A stretch of 64,000 nucleotides of DNA, from positions 434,001-498,000 of the forward strand of contig NZ_JABJXS010000002.1 in assembly GCF_013155275.1 (NCBI RefSeq). Direction: 5' to 3'. A program made the position numbers and the translations under genes. Positions 1 through 7,526 of this stretch are shown piece by piece. Under the pieces are notes generated by a model, which made no database searches, was not told the origin of the DNA, and worked only from the letters and a program-made list of their open reading frames with translations. Origin of the DNA: Brenneria sp. hezel4-2-4. Lineage in GTDB: Bacteria; Pseudomonadota; Gammaproteobacteria; Enterobacterales; Enterobacteriaceae. Positions within the stretch are counted from its first letter, which is position 1. The number at the start of each line of letters is the position of its first letter.

Positions 1-743
1 CTACCGCTGGGCACCAACGCCAGACCCAGTCCGCCATTTACCATGGACAGTATCGCAGAGGTGGAACCGGCGCTGTGTTCATAATTGGGCTGAATGCCGC
101 AACGGTGAAACGTACCGGCAATCAACTCATAAAAAGGTTGCCAACCTGAAGGTGAATAGATAATAAACGGTTGCTGATGCAGTAAGGCGGCGGGAATGAT
201 GTTGTCGATCTCGGCTAAAGGATGATCGGCCGGAATGGCCAGTAAAAATGGCTCATTGATTAAGATATCACTATTAAAATCCGCATCTAAAGGATAAGCG
301 CGGATAACGCCAATATCGATCTGACGCGTTCGCAACCCATTAAGCTGCTCTGAAGACGACATCTCCTTAAGCTGGATATTGAGTTGCGGATATTTCAGTC
401 TTACCTGGTTAATCACCGTCGGCAGGTAGGCGTAAATGGCGCAGGAAACAAAGCTGAGCGTGACGTTTCCAATTTCGCCCAGTGAGACGCGCTTCGCTAT
501 TTGAGCGGCGTGATGGGCTTGCTCAAGCAACGGATTGGCCTGGGTGAGAAACGCCCGGCCTGCCGCAGTGAGCTTAACCGAGCGGGTTGAGCGTTCAAAT
601 AGCTGAACGCCCAATTGATGCTCCAGCATCTGAATTTGCCGGCTCAATGGCGGCTGCGTCATGTTGAGCCGCTGCGCTGCGCGCCGGAAGCTGAGTTCGG
701 TGGCGACGGCGGTGAAACAGCGTAATTGAGATAATTCAAACAT
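1..743 (-). CDS. LysR-family transcriptional regulator (C-terminus outside window)
   Basis: The visible part is 247 residues and the window cuts off the C-terminus. It begins MFELSQLRCF and carries a standard LysR winged helix-turn-helix over about residues 1-60 (the stretch around AAQRLNMTQPPLSRQI, then LFERSTRSVKLT). The start of the effector-binding domain follows, with the usual LGEIGNVTLSFVS entry strand. The ATG has an AGGA ribosome site nine bases upstream. LysR proteins normally have about 300 residues, so some 50 are missing. The next gene upstream is in the same direction and 321 bp away, so no divergently transcribed target is visible here. The effector and regulon cannot be told from this sequence. 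Confidence 0.93.
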   Translation of the reverse strand, partial: MFELSQLRCFTAVATELSFRRAAQRLNMTQPPLSRQIQMLEHQLGVQLFERSTRSVKLTAAGRAFLTQANPLLEQAHHAAQIAKRVSLGEIGNVTLSFVSCAIYAYLPTVINQVRLKYPQLNIQLKEMSSSEQLNGLRTRQIDIGVIRAYPLDADFNSDILINEPFLLAIPADHPLAEIDNIIPAALLHQQPFIIYSPSGWQPFYELIAGTFHRCGIQPNYEHSAGSTSAILSMVNGGLGLALVPSG

Positions 744-1064
744 TGAGTCAATTCCTGCATTAATCGATGCTATTTATGAAATTAAAAGTATCAATCTTTG
801 CGCCTACCATACCATTGGCGTCACCCCAAAACTGTGGCGCGCCGGACACTTTTACAGCATCGTTATGCACTCCGGCATGAATCGTACCGGTGGTTGGACC
901 GACGCGATGATGAATAATGCTAGAACGCCGGTCCGGTTAAAGAGCCGGACGGTTACCACCTTGAATTTGCCGATAAAATCGGGCGGCGCCGATGAAGATA
1001 AAACGGGTGAGCCAGCGTGCGATCAGGAAATCGCTGTCCGGCCTGTTTTTTCCTGTCAGGTGGA
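744..1064. other. Intergenic region without a convincing gene
   Basis: This 321-bp gap lies between the LysR start and the stop of the glycosyltransferase gene. Short open frames exist on both strands, for example plus-strand 865-1068 and a minus-strand frame of about 50 codons ending near 770. None has a convincing ribosome site or a recognisable family. It probably holds the LysR promoter and possibly decayed coding sequence. Confidence 0.4.
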
Positions 1065-1742
1065 TTAATGCCGGCATTTGCGTCGCAGGGCGCGGATCTG
1101 CCGTAGGCACTCACGCAGGGAAATCGTGCGGAAAATATCACGCATCATGGCGGCATCGGCGCGCAGACCGCGCAGCCAGCCCATTTTGGCGGCTTTGTAA
1201 GGGCTAATGACAGACCGCCACTTTACGACCCGGATGCGTACATTTTTATCGATCCAGAGACGATTGAGCCATACCTCAAGCCCGAAATGTGGCAACGAAC
1301 GTAATTCATCCAGGTATGGCGCAACCAGGGCGCGGGCAAATACACGCTCCCCGGAAATATAGTCAAGACCAATTATCCGCCAGATTAAAGGGCTGTTGCG
1401 TCGCAGGCTGATCGTGACATCGGACTGTTGTCGCCGTACCGGCTGTATTAATGCGGTGATGTCATCAGCCGTCAGCCCGATCAGGTCGGCATCAAGCAGC
1501 AGAAGATGAGTGCCGGCGGCGGCGGCAATACCTTCGGCCACGGCCCGGCTTTTGCCCCGGTTTTCCGGGAGCCTGATGACCGTTATTCCCTGCCGCTGCG
1601 CCAGCTTGGCGGTGCCGTCGGTGGAGCCGTCATCCACCACGATGATTTCGGACAATAGCGGGTGGCCCGTCACCGCGTCGAGTACGCTTCCGATCCTCCG
1701 GGCTTCGTTCCGCGCCGGGATGATACAGCTTACGGAGATCAT
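1065..1742 (-). CDS. Family 2 glycosyltransferase, last gene of an envelope glycolipid-type operon
   Basis: This is a 225-residue GT-A fold glycosyltransferase. The N-terminus has the family 2 pattern: CIIPARNEARRIG, the nucleotide-binding EIIVVDDGSTDGT and the metal-binding LLLLDADLIGL. There is no C-terminal membrane helix, so it probably acts at the cytoplasmic face with the membrane proteins encoded upstream. The ATG at 1742 overlaps the stop of the DedA gene as ATGA, which indicates translational coupling and decides against a longer start at 1772. It is the fourth gene of a chain of four overlapping or nearly overlapping genes. Donor and acceptor are unknown. Dolichol-phosphate-mannose-synthase-like transferases share these motifs. 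Confidence 0.85.
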   Translation of the reverse strand: MISVSCIIPARNEARRIGSVLDAVTGHPLLSEIIVVDDGSTDGTAKLAQRQGITVIRLPENRGKSRAVAEGIAAAAGTHLLLLDADLIGLTADDITALIQPVRRQQSDVTISLRRNSPLIWRIIGLDYISGERVFARALVAPYLDELRSLPHFGLEVWLNRLWIDKNVRIRVVKWRSVISPYKAAKMGWLRGLRADAAMMRDIFRTISLRECLRQIRALRRKCRH

Positions 1743-2308
1743 TTTTTCTGCCTCAGCCACAGCACGCCGCATGCAACCAGCAGAATCAGCAGCGCCAGAG
1801 AGACATACACCAGCCAGTGATCGACCTGTTCGATGGCATGGCCGAAGAGCCAGCCGACCGCGACAAAAAACAGACTTTTGGGAATGGTGGCCACGGTGTT
1901 ATAGAGCATAAAGCTGCCAAAATGCATGCGCGCCATGCCGGCTGCCGCCAGAACAACCGCGCCGGCTGAGTGGGTAAGCTTACCGAACACCAGTAACCTG
2001 CCGCCCCGGTGGTCAAAACTGTCGACCATCTGTTCTAGCCTGGCGTGGCTCAGTCCCAGGCGGGTCAGCCATTTCGGCGGATGGCCGTCGGAATTTATCG
2101 CCCAGCGACCCAGGGCGTAAAATCCCGTGTCGCCGGCCAGATCGGCAAGGATGACCACCATACACACCGCGCTCAGACTGAAGTAGTCGAGGCGGGCCAT
2201 GTAAGCGGCAATAACGGTGACAATGGGGCCTTCGATGACTGCCAGCGGTGTAAGCAATATCAGCCCATGCGCTTTGATGAGTGCCTCAATAGTTTGTAGA
2301 TCGAGCAT
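1739..2308 (-). CDS. DedA/VTT-domain inner-membrane protein
   Basis: A 189-residue hydrophobic protein of the DedA (SNARE-associated/VTT) family. It has the re-entrant segment near the N-terminus (LLTPLAVIEGPIVTVIAAYMA), the following ADLAGDTGFYALGRW stretch and a hydrophobic C-terminal helix ending LWLRQKK. DedA proteins have been linked to flipping of lipid carriers and to envelope homeostasis. The segment that usually reads like ARFxPGxR is FGKLTHSAG here, so the canonical arginines are replaced. The ATG at 2308 is preferred because it has a GAAGAGA site at suitable spacing. A GTG at 2329 overlaps the upstream stop as GTGA and is an alternative. A lipid-transport role beside two glycosyltransferases is an inference. 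Confidence 0.82.
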   Translation of the reverse strand: MLDLQTIEALIKAHGLILLTPLAVIEGPIVTVIAAYMARLDYFSLSAVCMVVILADLAGDTGFYALGRWAINSDGHPPKWLTRLGLSHARLEQMVDSFDHRGGRLLVFGKLTHSAGAVVLAAAGMARMHFGSFMLYNTVATIPKSLFFVAVGWLFGHAIEQVDHWLVYVSLALLILLVACGVLWLRQKK

Positions 2309-2325
2309 GCCGGTAATTTCTCTTC

Positions 2326-3471
2326 TCACTCTTTGGGTTGCTGGTTGCCTGAGGGCAGCGGCTTGGCATCCAGTACGTTACCACGCCAGACGAAGCTGCG
2401 CCCGGTCCAGCACCATAACCACAGCGCGGGCAGTAAAAGATCGCGGATCGCCATGGCCAGAACGTCTTGCAGCCGGTGCGGCCACCCGACCGCTCTTGCC
2501 AGTCCCCATTCTCCAGCATACCACAACGCCATGAGCGCCGGCGGTACTGCCCAGGGAAGCACGCCTGTCGCCGACAGGTAGCTTGCCGCCGCCAGCGCCG
2601 GCAGCGATCCCAGCAATATCTCCGGCACGAACAGCCACAGAAAACCAAAGCGGCGGATACGTGCCCAGCGTAACTGCCGGCTCCAGACCGCACTCAGACT
2701 ACGGCGTCCAATCGGCAGTGGAAAAGGGCGCGGAGGCAGCCGTACCTTGAGTCCGGCGCGGCGTACCAGTTTGGTTGACGCGACATCCTCCGCCAGTTCA
2801 GCGCCAAGCGCCGCCAGACCTCCGCCATTTTCCAGTACATCGCGGCGCCAGAAGAGCGTCTTCCCCTGTGCAAAGCCGGTTCCGGTCAAATCGGCCAGGA
2901 GCTGCCAGCGGGCCTGATGGGTATTGAACATCGCCGCCTCCACCGAACCCCACAGATTCTGCGGCCGGACGCCGACGGCGGGAGAACTGACCAGCCCGGT
3001 GTGGTCGTCAAAGACATCTATCAGGGAGCGCAGATAATCGGTCGGCAGCAGCAGATTACTGTCGGCCATCGCCACCCAGTCCGCACGGGTGGCCAGCCAG
3101 GCCTTGTTAAGATTGTTTATCTTGGGGTTGCCGGAGATATTGTCTTCGCCTATCAGCAAACGCGCCGGCTGCCCGGGGTAGGAAGCGATAACCTTTTTCA
3201 CCAGTGGGATGACCGGATCGTTTTCGGAAGCGACACAGAACAGGATTTCGTAAGCGGGATAGTCTTGCAGGAAGGTTGAACGCAGCGTCTCTTCTTCGAA
3301 ATTGTCCTGTCCGCACAGAGGGCGTGTTAGCGCAATAAAGGGATACTCGCCGTGCGGGTGTTTGTTTTTCAGCGGACGACGCAGACGCCACAGGGCAAGG
3401 CCGAGGGAGCCAAACTGAATGACGGTGAGCGTCGCGCAGATGACGGCGGCAAAATTGGCGGTTAGCGTCAT
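2326..3471 (-). CDS. GT21-type membrane glycosyltransferase (ceramide glucosyltransferase / HpnI-like)
   Basis: A 381-residue protein with an N-terminal membrane helix (about residues 5-27), a GT-A catalytic domain and two or three C-terminal hydrophobic segments. This is the layout of ceramide glucosyltransferases and of the hopanoid enzyme HpnI. Visible catalytic features are the SENDP segment, MADSNLLLP (second Asp), ELAEDVAS (third Asp) and the family RQLRW motif of the (Q/R)xxRW type. Such enzymes transfer a sugar from UDP-sugar to a lipid alcohol. No squalene-hopene cyclase or sphingolipid gene is nearby, so the lipid acceptor is open. The ATG at 3471 overlaps the upstream stop as ATGA. 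Confidence 0.85.
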   Translation of the reverse strand: MTLTANFAAVICATLTVIQFGSLGLALWRLRRPLKNKHPHGEYPFIALTRPLCGQDNFEEETLRSTFLQDYPAYEILFCVASENDPVIPLVKKVIASYPGQPARLLIGEDNISGNPKINNLNKAWLATRADWVAMADSNLLLPTDYLRSLIDVFDDHTGLVSSPAVGVRPQNLWGSVEAAMFNTHQARWQLLADLTGTGFAQGKTLFWRRDVLENGGGLAALGAELAEDVASTKLVRRAGLKVRLPPRPFPLPIGRRSLSAVWSRQLRWARIRRFGFLWLFVPEILLGSLPALAAASYLSATGVLPWAVPPALMALWYAGEWGLARAVGWPHRLQDVLAMAIRDLLLPALWLWCWTGRSFVWRGNVLDAKPLPSGNQQPKE

Positions 3472-4286
3472 GCGGTAGCGGTCTCGCTGTCGGGTTCTGA
3501 AACGGAAACGGGCAATAATGGCAGGGATGACGGGCAACTGCTCCAGTCAATCAGGCTGAACCTGCCCTGAGTGTCTTCCGCAATGGCGCTCAGGCTGTTA
3601 ATCCAGTCTCCGCAGTTGGCATACAGAATACCGTTGCGCATTTGCAGCGCAGGTTTGTGCAGGTGACCGCAGATGATGCCGTCAGCGTCGTTTTGCCTGG
3701 CCAGATCTATCAGACGCCGTTCGATGTGATTGCCGACTCTCAGCAGCGAGCCGACCCTGCTTATCAGGCGATGGAGCGGGGCGGATGTCTCCGCGCGCTG
3801 GGAGTCCGGCAACCCCTGCCGGCGGCGCAGATACCAGTCGATGCCGCTGCCCAGACGTGAGACGGCATGAGAACGGCCGGGCCAGAAATCGCAGCAATCG
3901 CCATGCAATACAAGATAGCGGCGTTTGTCGGCGGCCTTGTGGATGACCGGGTTGGCGGTCGGCGCGATGGCGGTCAACAGCGGGTGAACGCATCGTCCCG
4001 TCAGGCTAAGCGGATCGTGATTGCCGGGTAGGCGCACTATCTTGACGCCCTGCCGCTCGCGGCGGCAAAGCAAATCGATGATAAGGTCATGGTGTCGTGT
4101 CCAGTGGACTGCGCGGCGATGCCAGATGTCAAAGATATCTCCCACCAAATAGATATGATCGGCTTCATGCAGCCGGAGAAACGCCAGCAGTTTATCTGCG
4201 CGGCATCCCCGCGATCCCAGATGCAGGTCTGAGAGAAAAAGACTGCGATAGCGTATCGGGGAAAGGAGAAGACTATCGTGTGACAT
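3468..4286 (-). CDS. Calcineurin-type metallophosphoesterase, LpxH-like
   Basis: A 272-residue enzyme with all the dimetal phosphoesterase motifs: SDLHLGS, VGDIFDIW, LPGNHD, the HGD segment and GHLHKPAL. The order and the C-terminal YANCGDWINS match UDP-2,3-diacylglucosamine pyrophosphatase (LpxH)-like proteins, but it is longer than LpxH (about 240 residues) and heads a different operon, so it is more likely a paralogue acting on another phospholipid or nucleotide-sugar lipid. The ATG at 4286 has a good TTGGAGG ribosome site. In-frame starts further upstream lack one. It is the first gene of the four-gene operon and overlaps the next gene by 4 bp. Confidence 0.85.
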   Translation of the reverse strand: MSHDSLLLSPIRYRSLFLSDLHLGSRGCRADKLLAFLRLHEADHIYLVGDIFDIWHRRAVHWTRHHDLIIDLLCRRERQGVKIVRLPGNHDPLSLTGRCVHPLLTAIAPTANPVIHKAADKRRYLVLHGDCCDFWPGRSHAVSRLGSGIDWYLRRRQGLPDSQRAETSAPLHRLISRVGSLLRVGNHIERRLIDLARQNDADGIICGHLHKPALQMRNGILYANCGDWINSLSAIAEDTQGRFSLIDWSSCPSSLPLLPVSVSEPDSETATA

Positions 4287-4701
4287 AATGCCTCCAAGTA
4301 TAGGCTCCGATTTACAGACAGCCAAAAATGCTCAGATAATACGTTGTTATGTACCACTATAGATGCTAAATGAGGGCGTACCCAAAGTAATGGAGCCGGC
4401 AGTTAGGCATGCGGGTCTGAGTAAGACCTTGGTGTTTCGAGCTGGAAGAACGCAACCTAGAGTGAGCATGAATGGGTATCTTGCCGATGATTCCTTAAGG
4501 AAATCTTAACGACAATTTCGCCTGGGCCGCACACGGCGCCGGTTTATTTTAGCTCAGGGAAGCATGACGTGACGGGAATGGATAATTGGCGATAATCGCG
4601 AAAATAAAATGATCGGATTTCTGCCCGGCGAGCGGATAAGACTGAAAGCGCCGCGATCGTGATTCCCGATACGCAGGTTAGGGTTGGCTATCAATGGATA
4701 C
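4287..4701. other. Intergenic region upstream of the glycolipid operon
   Basis: No gene is seen in this stretch. It holds the promoter region of the minus-strand operon starting at 4286 and a 12-bp perfect palindrome at 4491-4502 (TTCCTTAAGGAA) that could be a regulator site. The segment around 4370-4470 has no recognisable coding or mobile-element feature. Confidence 0.4.
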
Positions 4702-4727
4702 AAAAGGAGAGGTTTTCACCTCTTTTC
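4702..4727 (-). terminator. Rho-independent terminator downstream of tRNA-Val
   Basis: Read on the minus strand it forms AGAGGT-GAAA-ACCTCT, a six-base-pair stem closed by a GNRA-type tetraloop, followed by CCTTTT. It lies 42 bp past the 3' end of the tRNA gene and fits termination of the tRNA transcript. Confidence 0.65.
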
Positions 4728-4768
4728 AACGACCTACAGACCTTAGTGGAAGTCTGTGGAATTTGAAT

Positions 4769-4845
4769 TGGTACGACCGAGTGGACTCGAACCACCGACC
4801 CCCACCATGTCAAGGTGGTGCTCTAACCAACTGAGCTACGGTCGT
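4769..4845 (-). tRNA. tRNA-Val(GAC)
   Basis: A 77-nt cloverleaf with encoded CCA. The acceptor stem pairs ACGACCG with CGGTCGT, the D arm is GCTCAGTTGGTTAGAGC, the anticodon arm is CCACC-TTGACAT-GGTGG with anticodon GAC, and the T arm contains GGTTCGAGTCC. The body matches the enteric valV/valW type, and the T arm resembles E. coli valW. The first acceptor pair is A-U rather than the usual G-C. A second tRNA-Val(GAC) in the same orientation is at 63704-63780. Confidence 0.96.
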
Positions 4846-5104
4846 ACAGGAAATACTGCATTTCAACGGATGCTGTCTTGAACACTAACCGTTTGATTAA
4901 AATGCTTTTCTTTGTCCCAATGGCTGGAACGGACGCTATTATGGACTCGTCCGGGATAGATGGCAAGTCCTTTGTTCAGTCGCTGTTTTCAGATGCCGAA
5001 TGTTTAACCTGTTACGTGCCTTGTTCACCAATCTGACCGATTTATTCCGCCGGTGGCGAGGTGTGCTTGTTGGAATAATAGATAACAAAAAATCTCAACG
5101 TTGT
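4846..5104. other. Spacer between tRNA-Val and the chemoreceptor gene
   Basis: No gene is seen. On the minus strand it should hold the leader of the tRNA, but no clear -35/-10 pair was found, unlike the other tRNA-Val gene. On the plus strand it leads into the FliA-like promoter of the chemoreceptor gene. Confidence 0.35.
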
Positions 5105-5132
5105 TAAAGAATTGAGTGATAGTTTCCGATAA
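5105..5132 (+). promoter_or_regulatory. FliA (sigma-28)-like flagellar-class promoter
   Basis: TAAA at 5105-5108 is followed after 16 bp by TCCGATAA at 5125-5132. This closely fits the enteric FliA consensus (TAAA, 15 bp, GCCGATAA). It lies 38 bp upstream of the chemoreceptor start, as expected for a late flagellar/chemotaxis gene. Confidence 0.7.
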
Positions 5133-5170
5133 AGGTAACATCAGTTACGAAATATCACCGAGTTCCAAGA

Positions 5171-7144
5171 ATGCGAAAAAATTTGCCTGTCACCCAGAAT
5201 GGTTATGTTTTCCCTGGGGATCAAACACTTATCTCTATTACCGATCTAAAAGGAAGTATTACTTACTGCAACGCCAATTTCATTAACGTCAGCGGTTTCA
5301 CCAGTGAGGAACTGCTGGGCCAGCCGCACAACATCGTACGTCATCCCGATATGCCACAGGAAACTTTCCGTGATATGTGGGCCACGATCAAGTCGGGTTT
5401 GCCCTGGACGGCGTTGGTGAAAAACCGGCGCAAGAATGGCGACTATTACTGGGTGCGGGCCAACGTAACGCCGGTGCGCGACGGTGAACGTACCGTCGGC
5501 TTTTTGTCGGTGCGATCGCGGGCGCCGGATGAGGAGATTGCCGCTGCCGAGCGGCTATACGCCATCATGCGTCAGGAGGCGGATCAGGGACGCCGCCGCC
5601 ACGCTCTGCATCGGGGCCAACTGGTGCGTCGCACGCTGACAGGCTGGCTGGCGCGCGGGTTCAACCCCGGATTGTGCGGGCATATCGTCTTTTTGAGCAT
5701 GCTGGCCGCGGGCGGGCCGCTGCTGGCGCAGGCCGCCGGCGCGCCGTTGTGGGGAACGGCGTTGGCGGCGACCGTCAGTGCGGCGTTGGTCGCCTGGCTG
5801 TTGATGCGCCAGACGGTGACGCCGCTGCGTCAGGTGGTGGCGGTCGCCAACCTGATGGCCGGCGGCGACCTGACTCGTTTTGTGCCGGTCACCGGCCGTG
5901 GTGAAATCGCCCAGATTCAGTTGGCGCTGGCGCAGCTCAATGTTTCGGTGCGCACTGTGGTGCGCGATGTGCGCCACGAAGTCGCCAACCTGTTGGGCGG
6001 TACTCAGGAGATCGCCAACGGCAATAAGGACATGGCTACGCGCACCGACTCTCAGGCCGGCAGTCTGGAGCAGACCGCCGCGACGATGGAGCAAATCTAT
6101 CGCACCATTCAGCAGACCACCCAACTGGCCAACGACGGCGCTCAACACGCGCGGCTCACTGCCGAGGCGGTGCTGCGCGGCGATGACGCGGTGCAGGGCG
6201 TGGTGCGTACCATGCAGGCGATCGAAGAGTCGTCGCAGCGCATTCAGGATATCATTCAGGTGATCGAAGGGGTCGCTTTCCAGACCAACATTCTGGCGCT
6301 GAACGCGGCGGTGGAAGCCGCGCGTGCGGGCGAGCAGGGCAAAGGGTTCGCGGTGGTGGCGACGGAAATTCAGTCGCTGGCGCAGCGTACCGCCGGCGCG
6401 GCCAAAGAAGTACGCAGCCTGGTTGAAGAGTCCGGCGCCAGGGTCGGAGAGGGCGGTAAGCGTGCCGCCGATGCGTTGACCCGTATGCGGGAGGTGACCG
6501 ACGCGGTAGGCCTGGTGAGCAGTATGCTGGATCAGATCAATACCGCCGCCCGGGAGCAGTCCGCCGGCGTCGGGCAGGTGAATGACGAAGTCTCCAGCCT
6601 GGATACCATCACCCAACAGAACGCCACGATGGTGGATGATCTGGCCTCGGCGGCCAACGCCCTTAACCGTCAGGTGGAGTTGGTGCATAACACTATCCGG
6701 GTGTTCCGTCTCACCGAACGCGATACCACGCTGGCTGAGGTGGATGCCGGCGAGTTGCGACGTAGCTGGAATAGCGGCATGAGCGGTGAGGGGAGCCATA
6801 TCGATTTCGAGCATGCCGTCACCAGCCACCAGCAGTGGCGCGTTACGCTGCGTAACGCCATCAATCGTAAGCTGGCGCTGGATCCGAAAGCGGGGCGCGA
6901 CGACAGCTGCGCGCTGGGAGCCTGGTTGAATGGGCCGGGTAAAGCGCGGCTGGGAGGAACGCCGGAGTACGAGGCGCTGGTTAACGCGCACCGGGCGTTT
7001 CACGCCGAGGTGGGTACGGTGGCGGAACTGATTAACCGCAAGAAGATGAGTGAGGCGGAACAGAAGCTGGCCAGCAACCAGCCGCTGTATGACGCCGGAC
7101 AGCAACTGGTACAGGCGATCCGCATGCTGTCGGGCCGCGCGTAA
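5171..7144 (+). CDS. Aer-like PAS chemoreceptor with C-terminal CZB zinc-binding domain
   Basis: A 657-residue methyl-accepting chemotaxis protein. Residues 1-130 are an Aer-type PAS domain (ITDLKGSITYCN, GQPHNIVRHPDMP, KNRRKNGDYYWVRA), the fold that binds FAD in E. coli Aer. There is a hydrophobic double segment at about 168-212, a HAMP region, and a signalling hairpin whose tip (FQTNILALNAAVEAARAGEQG) lies at about 370-390. The C-terminus adds a CZB domain absent from Aer: H553xxW, C580ALGxW and H607xxxH611 match the published zinc-ligand pattern. It is about 150 residues longer than Aer because of this domain. It overlaps the response regulator by one base (TAATG). It probably senses redox or energy state, with zinc or an oxidant such as HOCl as a second input. 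That second role is inferred from other CZB proteins. Confidence 0.93.
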   Translation: MRKNLPVTQNGYVFPGDQTLISITDLKGSITYCNANFINVSGFTSEELLGQPHNIVRHPDMPQETFRDMWATIKSGLPWTALVKNRRKNGDYYWVRANVTPVRDGERTVGFLSVRSRAPDEEIAAAERLYAIMRQEADQGRRRHALHRGQLVRRTLTGWLARGFNPGLCGHIVFLSMLAAGGPLLAQAAGAPLWGTALAATVSAALVAWLLMRQTVTPLRQVVAVANLMAGGDLTRFVPVTGRGEIAQIQLALAQLNVSVRTVVRDVRHEVANLLGGTQEIANGNKDMATRTDSQAGSLEQTAATMEQIYRTIQQTTQLANDGAQHARLTAEAVLRGDDAVQGVVRTMQAIEESSQRIQDIIQVIEGVAFQTNILALNAAVEAARAGEQGKGFAVVATEIQSLAQRTAGAAKEVRSLVEESGARVGEGGKRAADALTRMREVTDAVGLVSSMLDQINTAAREQSAGVGQVNDEVSSLDTITQQNATMVDDLASAANALNRQVELVHNTIRVFRLTERDTTLAEVDAGELRRSWNSGMSGEGSHIDFEHAVTSHQQWRVTLRNAINRKLALDPKAGRDDSCALGAWLNGPGKARLGGTPEYEALVNAHRAFHAEVGTVAELINRKKMSEAEQKLASNQPLYDAGQQLVQAIRMLSGRA

Positions 7145-7521
7145 TGGGGTTGCGGGTACTGGTGGTGGATGATGATGTTCTGAACCTGCGCATCGCCGCT
7201 CGGCTGTTGCGTGAGTTGGGGCACTCCGGCGCGCTGGCGGGCGAGGGTGAAAAGGCGTTGCAACTGGTGCGACAACAGCCGTTTGACCTGATGCTGCTGG
7301 ATATCAATATGCCGAAGCTGAATGGCGAAGAGACGTTGCGCGCCCTGCGGGCGCAGGAGCGGCGCAGCGGCGGGCCGCATCTGCGGGTAGTGATGGTTTC
7401 CGGGCACAACGGCGAGGAGACACGGCGTCATTACCTTGCCCTTGGCGCCAATGGCTTTCTGGAAAAACCGCTTTCTCAGACAGCGTTGCAGGCGGCGCTG
7501 GCGCAACTGGACAAAGGCTGA
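7144..7521 (+). CDS. Single-domain response regulator
   Basis: A 125-residue stand-alone receiver domain. The acidic pocket VVDDD, the phospho-acceptor D53 in LLDINMP, the switch Ser in MVSGHN and the conserved Lys in FLEKPLS are all present, so it should be phosphorylated. It has no output domain, so it acts through protein contact or as a phosphate shuttle. It overlaps the chemoreceptor stop by one base and is followed after 5 bp by the hybrid kinase, so it is probably a partner of that kinase and may link it to the chemotaxis machinery. Confidence 0.92.
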   Translation: MGLRVLVVDDDVLNLRIAARLLRELGHSGALAGEGEKALQLVRQQPFDLMLLDINMPKLNGEETLRALRAQERRSGGPHLRVVMVSGHNGEETRRHYLALGANGFLEKPLSQTALQAALAQLDKG

Positions 7522-7526
7522 ATGCG

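Noticed and set aside
865..1068. Plus-strand 67-codon frame between the LysR and GT2 genes
   Set aside because: No ribosome site, no family likeness and unusual composition. The region is described as intergenic.
5555..7105. Minus-strand open frame of 516 codons opposite the chemoreceptor
   Set aside because: High-GC antisense shadow, rich in His, Arg and Gln, with no recognisable domain, and it fully overlaps a well-supported gene.
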